From NCBI GenBank assembly GCA_017428115.1, contig JAFRRK010000048.1, positions 1-48,928 of the forward strand: a DNA stretch of 48,928 bases, given 5' to 3'. Each line of letters starts with the position of its first letter. Position 1 is the first letter of the stretch. Under the pieces are notes generated by a model. It was not told the origin of the DNA and did not search any database. It saw only the letters and a list, made by a program, of their open reading frames with translations. Both the position numbers and the translations under genes were made by a program. This document shows, one piece after another, positions 15,756-24,500 of this stretch. This stretch comes from Bacteroidales bacterium (lineage in GTDB: Bacteria; Bacteroidota; Bacteroidia; Bacteroidales; P3).

Positions 15756-16787
15756 CTAGTTTTGTGAAAACTCCTTGATTCTCTGCTCTTCGCTGCGACG
15801 GCAGACGAGTATCTGTCCGCCTTTCTCGGAGACGATATACCCATCCAACCCCTGGAGCACCACCTTCTTGGCATCCTCAGCGTGGACCACACAGTCCTTG
15901 CATTCGTAGAGGTGGATGTTGCCCACGGTGCCGTTGCCATCCTTGTCGAGCGTCAGTTTCTCATGCAACGAAGCCCAGTTGCCTAGGTCGCTCCAGCCGA
16001 AGTCGGCCGGGTGGGTATACACCTTGCCCTCGGCGGCGGCAGGCTCCATCACGGCATAGTCGATGGAAATCTTCTCGCACTGGGGGAATATGGTCTGCAC
16101 ATCGGCATCTGTTCTCATGCACTCCATATCTTCGGCCAGATTGGGTTTGTATGTGCGGATCGCATCTGTGATGGTGGCGACATTCCACACAAATATGCCA
16201 GCGTTCCACAGATATCCGCCCTCGGCAAGATACTGCTTGGCAGTCTCTAGGTCAGGCTTTTCCTTGAATGCCTCGACCGACATGATTTCACCTTGCGGAG
16301 ATGCTCCACCGCACTTGATATAGCCGTAGCCCGTTTCGGGACGATTGGGCTTGATGCCTATGGTGACAATGTCATTGTTTCTTTCGGTGAACGCGAGGGC
16401 GTTGGCAATCACGCGGCGGAACTCTTCGGGGTTCATCACCACCGCGTCGGCAGGTGTTACCACTACGTTGGCATTAGGCGACTCCTGCTTGATGCGCCAG
16501 CATGCCCATGCGATGCAGGGTGCCGTGTTGCGGGCTGCAGGCTCGGCAAGAATGTGGTCGACAGGCATGTCGGGGAGCTGCTGGCGCACAATGTCAACGT
16601 AAGCCGCATTGGTCACCACCCAGAAATTCGTTACAGGGCAGATGCCTCTAAAACGGTCCACTGTGAGCTGTATCAGCGTGCGTCCGCAGCCCAATATGTC
16701 GATGAACTGCTTAGGGTATTCGGGAGTGCTCAGTGGCCAGAATCGACTACCGATGCCGCCCGCCATAATGACTACTTGGGTATTCAT
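15756..16787 (-). CDS. manC: mannose-1-phosphate guanylyltransferase
   Basis: Makes GDP-mannose from mannose-1-phosphate and GTP. The nucleotidyl-transferase loop GGIGSRFWPLS (10-20) is intact, then KQFIDIL, LAEPAARNTAPCIAW (activation/binding), PADAVV, and FKEKPDLETA with WNAGIFVW (the second catalytic motif), and DFGWSDLGNW. 343 residues, typical of the short type without a fused phosphomannose isomerase. It is not in a polysaccharide operon; trpS lies downstream after 129 bp of mixed repeats. Confidence 0.95.
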   Translation of the reverse strand: MNTQVVIMAGGIGSRFWPLSTPEYPKQFIDILGCGRTLIQLTVDRFRGICPVTNFWVVTNAAYVDIVRQQLPDMPVDHILAEPAARNTAPCIAWACWRIKQESPNANVVVTPADAVVMNPEEFRRVIANALAFTERNNDIVTIGIKPNRPETGYGYIKCGGASPQGEIMSVEAFKEKPDLETAKQYLAEGGYLWNAGIFVWNVATITDAIRTYKPNLAEDMECMRTDADVQTIFPQCEKISIDYAVMEPAAAEGKVYTHPADFGWSDLGNWASLHEKLTLDKDGNGTVGNIHLYECKDCVVHAEDAKKVVLQGLDGYIVSEKGGQILVCRRSEEQRIKEFSQN

Positions 16788-16916
16788 GATGAAGTTTTTT
16801 TGAAGTAAGAGTTAAGAACTATGAAGTAAGAAGTTGAACGCTTGATTGTTATTATTAAATTGGGAATTAAGTATTATCTGGGTGCGGCAGCTAATTATCA
16901 ACTTTCAATTCTCAAT

Positions 16917-17927
16917 TCAATTGCGGTATCCTATCACACGGCGCACTTCGTCGAGTGTTCTGCGGGCGCTCTCATGAGCTTTCTCCTTGCCTTGGTCCAT
17001 CACACGGCGCAGGCGGGCATCGTCGGCCTGATATTCGATGATGCGCTGGCGTATTGGTTCCACAAAAGCCACCATGTCTTCAGCCAGCTGTTTCTTCAGG
17101 TCGCCATAGCGTATCTGACAACGGTTATAGAGGTCGTCGAAATACTCCACCGTCTCGGTCGTCGACACTGCCTGAAGCAGTTGGAATAGATTCTCAATTT
17201 CTTCGGGTTTTTGTTGGTTCATCTGAGTGGGACCGCTGTCGCTCTTTGCCTTCATTATTTTCTTGCGTATTACCGAAGGTTCGTCAGTTAGAAATATTGT
17301 GCTTGCCTCGCCTTCGCTCTTACCCATTTTGCCGGCGCCGTTTAGGGCGGGAATCTTCACTAGGCCGGTGGAGGACCCTATAGCCAGCGGTAGTGGGAAC
17401 ACCTCAGCGTTATACATATTGTTGAACCGTTGTGCGAACGTCCTGGTCATCTCTAGGTGTTGCTCTTGGTCTTTGCCTACTGGTACGCGGGTGGCCTTAT
17501 GGATGAGGATGTCAGCGGCCATAAGGGTAGGATAGGTCAGTAGTCCGGCATTCACATTGTTGGGGTTTTGCCTTACCTTGTCCTTAAAGCTGGTCACTCG
17601 TTGCAGTTCGCCTAAATAGGCGTTCATGTTAAAGAAGAGATACAGCTCTATGGTCTCGGGTAGGTCGCTTTGCAGGTAGATAGTCGCCTTGTCGGGGTCG
17701 AGACCTGCCGCCAGGTATGCTGCCATTATTTTACTTGCATCGCCATAGATGCTTCCTGGCGTAGGGTGGGTGGTCAGTGAGTGGTAGTCGGCTATGAAAA
17801 AGTAGCAGTCGTGTTCTTCTTGCATTCTCACAAAGTTGCGTAGCGCACCGAAGTAGTTGCCTAGATGCAGGTTTCCAGTTGGGCGGATGCCGCTGCACAC
17901 CGTTTCTCGTTTGATGGAGTCGTTCAT
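16917..17927 (-). CDS. trpS: tryptophanyl-tRNA synthetase
   Basis: Charges tRNA-Trp. Class I synthetase with HLGN (21-24) in place of HIGH and KMGKS (200-204) in place of KMSKS, plus the conserved GIRPTGNLHLGNYFGAL start, ADYHSLTT, and the tryptophan-site segment TYPTLMAADILIHKA with VPVGKDQEQHLEM. 336 residues is the usual length. ATG start at 17927. Downstream region toward manC contains (TCAATTC)n micro-repeats. Confidence 0.95.
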   Translation of the reverse strand: MNDSIKRETVCSGIRPTGNLHLGNYFGALRNFVRMQEEHDCYFFIADYHSLTTHPTPGSIYGDASKIMAAYLAAGLDPDKATIYLQSDLPETIELYLFFNMNAYLGELQRVTSFKDKVRQNPNNVNAGLLTYPTLMAADILIHKATRVPVGKDQEQHLEMTRTFAQRFNNMYNAEVFPLPLAIGSSTGLVKIPALNGAGKMGKSEGEASTIFLTDEPSVIRKKIMKAKSDSGPTQMNQQKPEEIENLFQLLQAVSTTETVEYFDDLYNRCQIRYGDLKKQLAEDMVAFVEPIRQRIIEYQADDARLRRVMDQGKEKAHESARRTLDEVRRVIGYRN

Positions 17928-18019
17928 TGGTAATATGCGATTAGTGAAAATAATACTCTATTTATTCTTAATAACGTCTACCCTCCCTCTTTATTGTGCT
18001 ATGAGTGTTTAAAAACTAT

Positions 18020-18560
18020 CTAAAGTTTGACAAGCCATTTTTCTTCAAAAAGTGACATGATAATTTTTACAAATAGCTGTTTCTTGGTATCATTTGTAAT
18101 AAAAATCAGTGTGTTGTCAACCTGGCTGTTCTTATTTGTTTCCCCAAGGGGCGATACGTGCATCCATCCCTATTGTCATTGTCATCGTCATCATGTCCCA
18201 TCTTACTTCTTGAGGTCGCTTTGGCTCGACAAAGAAAGCGGGCTTTCTTTGTTCGCGCTTTGTAAAACGTTGTGCCACTTTTTTTTCTAAAAGTGGCACC
18301 CTAAAATTTAGCCCTTTGTCGGTATAATTGTATCAGAAGGGTGTCAGCACTCACCTCAATCACACACAGTGCCTTCGTCATGCTTTCGTTGTGCCTTCGT
18401 TGTGTCTTCGTTTCCAGAGACGAAAACAGAAAGAATGCAGGAACAAGGCGGTAAGCTTCCATCATCTAAACAGCCCGACTTACAACCGTGAAAAGGGAAA
18501 CAAAAGCGTATGGCAAAAATGACTCAGAATGCAAGCCGGATTATGCTTGTCAAACTTTAG
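18020..18560. mobile_element. 541-bp MITE-like element with 16-bp inverted ends (repeat family A, copy 2)
   Basis: Bounded by ctaaagtttgacaagc (18020-18035) and its exact reverse complement gcttgtcaaactttag (18545-18560). It has no open frame with transposase features, so it would be a non-autonomous element. Inside are four tandem 11-bp units ((g/a)tgcc/ctttcgtt type) at 18369-18412, a ttatacc-containing stretch and a hairpin gtgccactttt/aaaagtggcac (18272-18299). The same order of motifs, in reverse orientation, occurs at 5050-5200. A single 16-bp end also occurs at 7539-7554. It fills most of the 790-bp gene-free gap 17928-18717. Confidence 0.65.
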
Positions 18561-18665
18561 AACTATATTGTCTCTCAATTTGCGCTATGAGCAAGGAGAT
18601 GTAGTCTGTTTTTTAGCGTGGCAATGTGTTTGTGGAAGGGAGTGTTGTGGAGTAAGGATGAAAAA

Positions 18666-18695
18666 AATAAGACCGGCCATGCAGCCGGTCTTATT
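18666..18695 (-). terminator. strong intrinsic terminator of small lipoprotein gene
   Basis: 12-bp perfect stem aataagaccggc/gccggtcttatt (18666-18677, 18684-18695) with loop CATGCA, followed on the minus strand by seven T (18661-18667). Confidence 0.9.
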
Positions 18696-18717
18696 CATTT
18701 GTCGTGTTTTGTTCTGC

Positions 18718-18912
18718 TTATTCAGCAACAGCTTCAGCGGTAGCTTCAACAGCTTCCTCAGCGGCAGCCTCAACGAGAGTGTCGCAAGTGGGCTCCTCAA
18801 CGATCTCTTCAGCGGGAAGGGTGTCAATAACTTCCTCAGTAGCGTTGTTGTTGTTGCAAGCTGCAAAGGCGAACATGCCAGCGACAGCCATAAAGAACAT
18901 TACTTTTTTCAT
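18718..18912 (-). CDS. small acidic lipoprotein
   Basis: 64 residues: SPII signal MKKVMFFMAVAGMFAFAACN with C19 lipidated, then about 45 residues made almost only of Glu, Ala, Val and Thr (EEVIDTLPAEEIVEE ... VEAAAEEAVEATAEAVAE). Short acidic, Ala-rich lipoproteins of this type are abundant in Bacteroidetes envelopes. The gene has its own TAnnTTTG promoter (-7 box 19004-19011), a leader of about 85 nt and a strong terminator, which suggests high, independent expression. Confidence 0.85.
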   Translation of the reverse strand: MKKVMFFMAVAGMFAFAACNNNNATEEVIDTLPAEEIVEEPTCDTLVEAAAEEAVEATAEAVAE

Positions 18913-19003
18913 CTTTTTTTGATTTTTAAAATTGTCTATACTAGGTTTTTAAAATATTTACTTTGCTTATTCGTTGTCACCCCTCGGGGTTTCAAATCGG
19001 TTG

Positions 19004-19011
19004 CAAAAGTA
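19004..19011 (-). promoter_or_regulatory. -7 box of the small acidic lipoprotein promoter
   Basis: TACTTTTG on the minus strand, about 90 bp ahead of the ATG. The stretch 18913-19198 between this gene and rnfA holds only the promoter, the leader (including the short hairpin ccct/cggggt) and an AT-rich tail. Confidence 0.6.
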
Positions 19012-19198
19012 CTACATTTTCTACGACTAAAAAGAAAAAAAATGTCAAAAAATCTTAACGTTATCTCAAAATGTTAAAATTCAAAATGTTAAAAATGTAC
19101 TTTTTTTGGGCAAAAACAACTTTTCCCTTTGAAATTCAGCCATTTTTATGAGGCGTTTTCAACTTTTTTGCCTTTTTATTAGCCGTTTTTTTCGCTCT

Positions 19199-19786
19199 TT
19201 AGGGCAGTGGAACTAGGCCATTGAAACCCATAAAAGCCATGGCTAGGATGCCGGCGGTGACCAAAGCAATGGGCACACCCCGCATGCCCTTAGGAGTGCC
19301 GGTAAGCTCCATCTGTTCGCGCAGGCCGGCAAATATCACCAGTGCCAGTGTGAATCCTACGGCGATGCTGGCGGCATAGATGATGCTCTCGAGGAGGTTC
19401 ATGTTTTTCTGTACTACCAGAATGGCTACACCCAGTACGGCGCAGTTTGTGGTAATCAGTGGCAAAAACACGCCGAGGGTCTGATATAGAGCCGGTGCAA
19501 TCTTTTTGAGTACAATTTCGACCATTTGCACTAGGCCTGCGATGACTAAAATATATGCAATGGTTTGGAGGTATTCCAGTTTCAGTGGTATCAGTACATA
19601 ATAGTAGATAAGGTATGTTACTAAGGTGGCGAGTAGCATAACAAATAGCACCGCACCTCCCATACCGAGAGAACTCTTTACATCCTTTGAAACACCCAAG
19701 AAGGGGCAGATGCCTAGGAATTGTGCCAACACTACATTGTTTACAAATATGGCACCAATGATGAGAGCAAAAATACTAATTCCCAT
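19199..19786 (-). CDS. rnfA: Rnf electron-transport complex subunit RnfA
   Basis: 195 residues of the RnfA/NqrE type, six transmembrane helices: N-terminus MGISIFALIIGAIFVNNVVLAQFLGICPFLGVSK with the FLG-(I/L)-CPF motif, then KKIAPALYQTLGVFLPLITTNCAVLGVA with the second half of the inverted repeat (TNCAVLG) and its Cys. The Cys residues in the two repeats bind a [2Fe-2S] cluster in the membrane. The match is to RnfA rather than NqrE (ILIPLKLEYLQTIAYILVIA...EIVLKK). Normally the last gene of rnfBCDGEA; here the upstream gene is a C69 peptidase and the downstream a lipoprotein, so it stands alone with its own promoter. Confidence 0.9.
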   Translation of the reverse strand: MGISIFALIIGAIFVNNVVLAQFLGICPFLGVSKDVKSSLGMGGAVLFVMLLATLVTYLIYYYVLIPLKLEYLQTIAYILVIAGLVQMVEIVLKKIAPALYQTLGVFLPLITTNCAVLGVAILVVQKNMNLLESIIYAASIAVGFTLALVIFAGLREQMELTGTPKGMRGVPIALVTAGILAMAFMGFNGLVPLP

Positions 19787-19834
19787 ATTATTATCTATTT
19801 ATTAATAGGTTTGTATACCTGTTGTTTCAAATTG

Positions 19835-19842
19835 CAAAGATA
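19835..19842 (-). promoter_or_regulatory. -7 box of the rnfA promoter
   Basis: TATCTTTG on the minus strand, 48 bp ahead of the rnfA start, inside the AT-rich gap after the peptidase gene. It shows that rnfA is not simply the tail of the upstream operon. Confidence 0.6.
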
Positions 19843-19903
19843 CAAATAATTTAGAATATATTAATATTTTAATAGTTTTTTTTGCCTTTTTTATATTGTA
19901 GGG

Positions 19904-21598
19904 TTACTTTACTTGCAGTATATCACCGTGGTCGTTGACTATCTGACGGTAGAACCAGTCGGGGTAGGGTGGCTGTTGTGGGAATCGTACCACGCCGGTG
20001 GGGGTTGTCTCGATACGGTTGTCTTTCACGTGCTTGATGTTGCCGTCGATGTATTTTGTGAGCAGCAGTTGGTCAAGGCGGTTCCATCCCTCCATCATCT
20101 CATTGGCAAGGCGGTGGCTGAGGCGGGTCAGTTCAGCAGGGGTGGCGTTGTCGGTCAGCCAATTGACGGTAGAGATGAAGGCTTCTTCATAGGATTTCTG
20201 TGTTGTGCGTACATCCTGAATCATGGCATCATAGCGCAGGTAGCAGAAGTTGCTGACGCGGTTGAAGAGCCAGAAGGCGGCGGTGGGGGAGTACTGGCTC
20301 ATGGAGCCGTTGCCTTCGCGGAAGCAGAGAGGCACGCTGTCGATGCAGCAGAACATGGGGCAGTAGCAGGTGCTGTAGGTATCATCTACACCGAACCAAA
20401 GGATGCCCCCCACAGGATTGGGGAGCCAGCGACGGCATTGCGCCACGAAGCTGAATCCAGTCTGCTGGGTGCTGATGGCACGCTCGTGGATGTATTTCTT
20501 ACCATCGACTTCAAACTCCATAGGCCGCCAGCGGTAGGGGCAGTGAAAGGGACCTGCGCCCACGTCCTGTGTCATGTCCATGGGGGTGCCTTCGAAGTGG
20601 TCGCGCATCAGTTCCATCACCTCGTGTACATTTATCTTATGGTTAGGCTGAATCCATAGGGGCAGCCGCTTGGCTGTGGGGTCGCCCATGGCGAAGGCTT
20701 CATACTGCCTCATGCCGTCGGCCACGCGGTTGAACATGGCGTAGACGCGAGCCTCGCAGGCGCGAAGGCCGGAGAAGGTTAGGGGGTTGTAGGTGTCGGC
20801 AAAGCTGAAGTCGGCGTCGGTGTTTTTGGGCTTTGTAGTGTATACGGCATAGCCGTTCTTCTTGGCGAAGGTGATGACATCATGGCTGTAGACGCATTCC
20901 ACCTCAGGGTTGTTGATATATTCGAGATGCTTACTGCTGATGGCAGGGTGCGAGGCGTTCTTCTTCCAGCGGGCAGGCTCCTGAGGGAAGGTGGTGATGC
21001 GAGCTTGGTTGGCGTGGGCGCTGACATAGCCTTCGGGCACACGGCGTGCCACCCACACGGCACCTTTTTCACCGCCCTTGCTGGTTATCTCGAAGAGCCA
21101 CACCTCCTCGGGGTCGCAGAGGGAGAAGGTCTCGCCTCCGTCGGCATAGCCGTAGGTGGCTACTAGGTCGGCCATCACCTTGATAGCCTCGCGGCAGTTG
21201 CGGGCGCGTTGGAGGGTGAGGTAGATGAGGTTGCCGTAGTCAATGCCTTCGGTGTTGCCTTTGGAGAGCGGCTCAATGCCGCCCCAGGTGGTCTCGCCCA
21301 TGGCAAACTGGCACTCGTTGATGAAACCCACTACTCGGTAGGTGTATGCCACCTGCGGGATTTCGATTTGGAACTTGAGGCTCCCGTAGTTATAGAGCTT
21401 GATGGTTTCGCCGGGCTGATGGCTGCCGCCGGCATGATAGCGCAGTTGCCCGTATCGGGTGTGGCTGTCGGCGGCATAGGTAATCATAGTGCTGCCGTCG
21501 GCGGTGCTGCCTTTCGAAAGGAGAAAATTGGTGCAGGCCTGGGTAGGGGTGGCTGCTAAAAGTAAAAGGTAAAAGCTAAAAACTAAAAGGTGTTTCAT
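19904..21598 (-). CDS. C69-family dipeptidase, exported
   Basis: 564 residues. Signal peptide MKHLLVFSFYLLLLAATPTQA followed directly by CTNFLLSKGSTADGSTMITYAADSH; after cleavage Cys22 becomes the N-terminal nucleophile (Ntn hydrolase) of peptidase C69. Family motifs GFINECQFAMGETTWGG and YGYADGGETFSLCDPEEVWLFEI follow, then the acid and aromatic-rich second half. It should hydrolyse short peptides in the periplasm or outside. Its ATG overlaps the stop of the 1754-aa gene as ATGA (21595-21598); see that gene for the reason this overlap is odd. The signal-peptide codons consist of CTTTTAG/CTTTTAC heptads. Confidence 0.9.
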   Translation of the reverse strand: MKHLLVFSFYLLLLAATPTQACTNFLLSKGSTADGSTMITYAADSHTRYGQLRYHAGGSHQPGETIKLYNYGSLKFQIEIPQVAYTYRVVGFINECQFAMGETTWGGIEPLSKGNTEGIDYGNLIYLTLQRARNCREAIKVMADLVATYGYADGGETFSLCDPEEVWLFEITSKGGEKGAVWVARRVPEGYVSAHANQARITTFPQEPARWKKNASHPAISSKHLEYINNPEVECVYSHDVITFAKKNGYAVYTTKPKNTDADFSFADTYNPLTFSGLRACEARVYAMFNRVADGMRQYEAFAMGDPTAKRLPLWIQPNHKINVHEVMELMRDHFEGTPMDMTQDVGAGPFHCPYRWRPMEFEVDGKKYIHERAISTQQTGFSFVAQCRRWLPNPVGGILWFGVDDTYSTCYCPMFCCIDSVPLCFREGNGSMSQYSPTAAFWLFNRVSNFCYLRYDAMIQDVRTTQKSYEEAFISTVNWLTDNATPAELTRLSHRLANEMMEGWNRLDQLLLTKYIDGNIKHVKDNRIETTPTGVVRFPQQPPYPDWFYRQIVNDHGDILQVK

Positions 21599-24500
21599 AG
21601 GGTTGATGGTATTGATAGGATTATTTCTTTACAAGTTTGAGATATGTCACAAGTTCTTGTGGAGCGCATGGAGAGGCATCGTTCGCGTCGGCTGGTGTTT
21701 CCTACTACCTCGTCGGGGGTGCCGACGACGCCGACTTCGCCAGTGGTGGGATTGGGTTTGAGACTCGGGGCAGAGGGTCTGTATGCCCCGTCCGCTTCAC
21801 GGCTGACAGGCTCACGAGTGGACGATTTTGGGGACGCTAGCAAATCTAACGAAGGGACACAGTATGTCCAGATGCATAATTTATCGTTTTGGCATACCAG
21901 GGCGTAGACACATGCTTCGCTAGTGTTTTTCAAGTCGTTCTGACGAAAGGCGCACAACCCGTTCACTGCCGGACTCGCGTAGGTGTAGTTGACAACTGCC
22001 TGCGGCTCGCTCCAGACGGACAGCACGTTTGTCACGCCCGGCACGTCGAGATAGAAGTTGCAATAGACGGTGTTGTCGTCCGAGATGGTTCCATTGGTTG
22101 AAATGCTCCCTGCTGTTTGATTGTTACAGTTGGCTGTAGGCATGAGGTCGACGCTGAAGTCTATCGAACATTCGGCACAGTTTTCGTCCAAGAGGCGAAA
22201 GACGACTGTCGACGGGTCGAGTGCTGTCACGTCCAAAGTGATGGTGAATTGAAAGCAGTTGCTGGGAGTGAGGGTGGTGGGGGTGAAGGTATTGCCTGTA
22301 ATCGTGATGTTGCCTGCCAACGGGTTGAACAGCGGCAGCAGCGAGTTGAAGCAGTGGGTCCTTCTCGAATTGTTGCACACCGTCACGGCAATATCGTATA
22401 TTAGATGGCAGTTTTGGACAGATGTGTTCTTGCAGGTATAGCTGATGTCGATGCTGTCGCAGGGGCACAGGTCGGCATCTTGAATCACAAGGGAGCGGGC
22501 AGAGGCATGGCAGTTGGAGAAATAGTTTACCGAGAGGTCGTATTTGCCTAGTCCCACCAACGGAAGATTCAGCGGGGACGGCTGGGGGCCGAGAGGGCTG
22601 CTGGCATAGAGGCTGTTGTTGTGGTACCATTCCCAGCCATAGGATTGAAGCCGTGGCAGCAAGCCGTAGACGGGCAGCGACGCATTGGCGATGTCGTAGC
22701 ATACGTCGTAGCAGCCCGTCAGCAGGGCGTCGAAGTCGGGGGCGGCAGGGATATGGATGACGGCGGAGTCGGAGCGGCAGCCCGACACGGGGTCGTAGTA
22801 ATAGGCCAGGGCTACGCCTGGATAGTGGTAGTCTGCCGTGTTGCCGTAGTCGCCGTTGCTCCAGTTCAGCATCTGGCTGGGGTTGTTGCAGGCTAGCCTT
22901 ACGTAGCCTTGGTCAATGCAGTTCTGGTTAGGGGCCATGCTGATGCTTGGGGCAGGTGGTGGGGCGACGACGGTGATAATGACAGGTGCAGCCTGGGCGG
23001 AGCAGCCTTCGCCGTTGGTGACGGTCATATTTACGGTGTAGGTGCAGGCCGTGTTGCCGGTGGGGAACGACAGTGTGCCGGTGGTATTGGTCGTGGGCGT
23101 GGTAAGTCCCGTCACGCTGTTGAGTACCGTCCAGTCGTAATGGTAGTTGCTATGCTCGTCGGGCTTGCCGTTGAGGGAGACGGTCTCCCCGGTGCAGTAG
23201 TAGTACTTCTTGGGGATGATGATTGCAGACGGCCTGTTTTTGAATCTCACGTTGGCAGCCGCCTCTGTCTTGCAGTAATGTTCGTTGGTGACTACTACGC
23301 TGTAGTCCCCAGTGTAACTGACAGGCTGTCTGTAAAAGTTTGTACACGGAGTCGTGCTCCAATTGTAGGTTGTGACACATGTGGGAGGGTTGGGTGGAGG
23401 ATTGTCATTAATGTGGTATTCAAGCAATATCTCATTACCCGGGCAGATTGGCGCGTTTGTTGGCACCCACACAGATGGATCCTTTAATTCATTGTCAAAA
23501 GAGTTGATTTGTAATCCTCCGTTATGTGTGCATCCGTTTTCGTCGGTGATTGTTACTGCTACATTGTATTGATAATAACCTTGAATAGTGACTCGATATT
23601 CGAATGTATGAAAGACATCATTACCGTTGGTGTCAAGGCAGGTTCCATTATCGCCAAAGTTCCAAAACGAATGGATGATGGTATGGGGCGACTGTAGCGA
23701 CGCGGTCAGCCGGATGGCGGTGTTGTCACAGGTCCAATGTTCCAATCCCACAGGGTTGGCGGAGGTGACGTCCACGGTCAGGTTGCTGGTGTTTTCGATG
23801 TAGACCGAGCCGAGTGGGCAGTTTATGGTTATGCCGTCGTACATGACCAGTGAGAAGGTATACGTGCCATCGCACGGTATTGGATAGGTTATAGACCGCT
23901 GGCTGACGGGGAAGGTGAGATAGTCCGCCGTGCCGCCACTGCGGGTCACCATAATCTTGACCACCTTGCTGCCGTCGAGCGACAGCGAGCGGTTGTGGAC
24001 GACGATGGTGGAGCACGCCTTCTGTAAAGAGAAGTCCGGCATAAAGTCGACGGTATATGCCATAGTCGCAGAGTAGCATGGATCCTCTTCGGTCTCCGCC
24101 CTTACTATCAGGGTACCGACGGTGCTGACGGGTATCTCAATGTTTTCGTTGTAGTCGCCACTGACCGTCCAGTCGTTATCCTCCCTCCCCAGGATGGTCC
24201 AAACAATCGGTGTGGGAGGATTGTCCACACTGAATGATACAGTCTTGTTGCAATAGTCGACGGATGGCGTTCCCACAGTTAGGGGCTGGCAGGGCTTCAC
24301 CTCGTTCTTTACTATTGTAGTGCAACTTGGATTGGTGTGGCTGATGACCGTGCAGGAATATTCAGACCCTCCGGGGGTGGCGGACACCACGTTGCTGTTG
24401 TCGGGCAGGTGACCCCATTGGAAGTCGTAGTCGGAGGGGTTGAGGAGCGATTGCGGCTCTACGGCGACGTACGTGCCGTCGTAGCTGATATAGTGTGCGG

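Noticed and set aside
19913-20659. 248-aa plus-strand ORF opposite the C69 peptidase
   Set aside because: Antisense shadow; the peptidase has clear motifs in its own frame.
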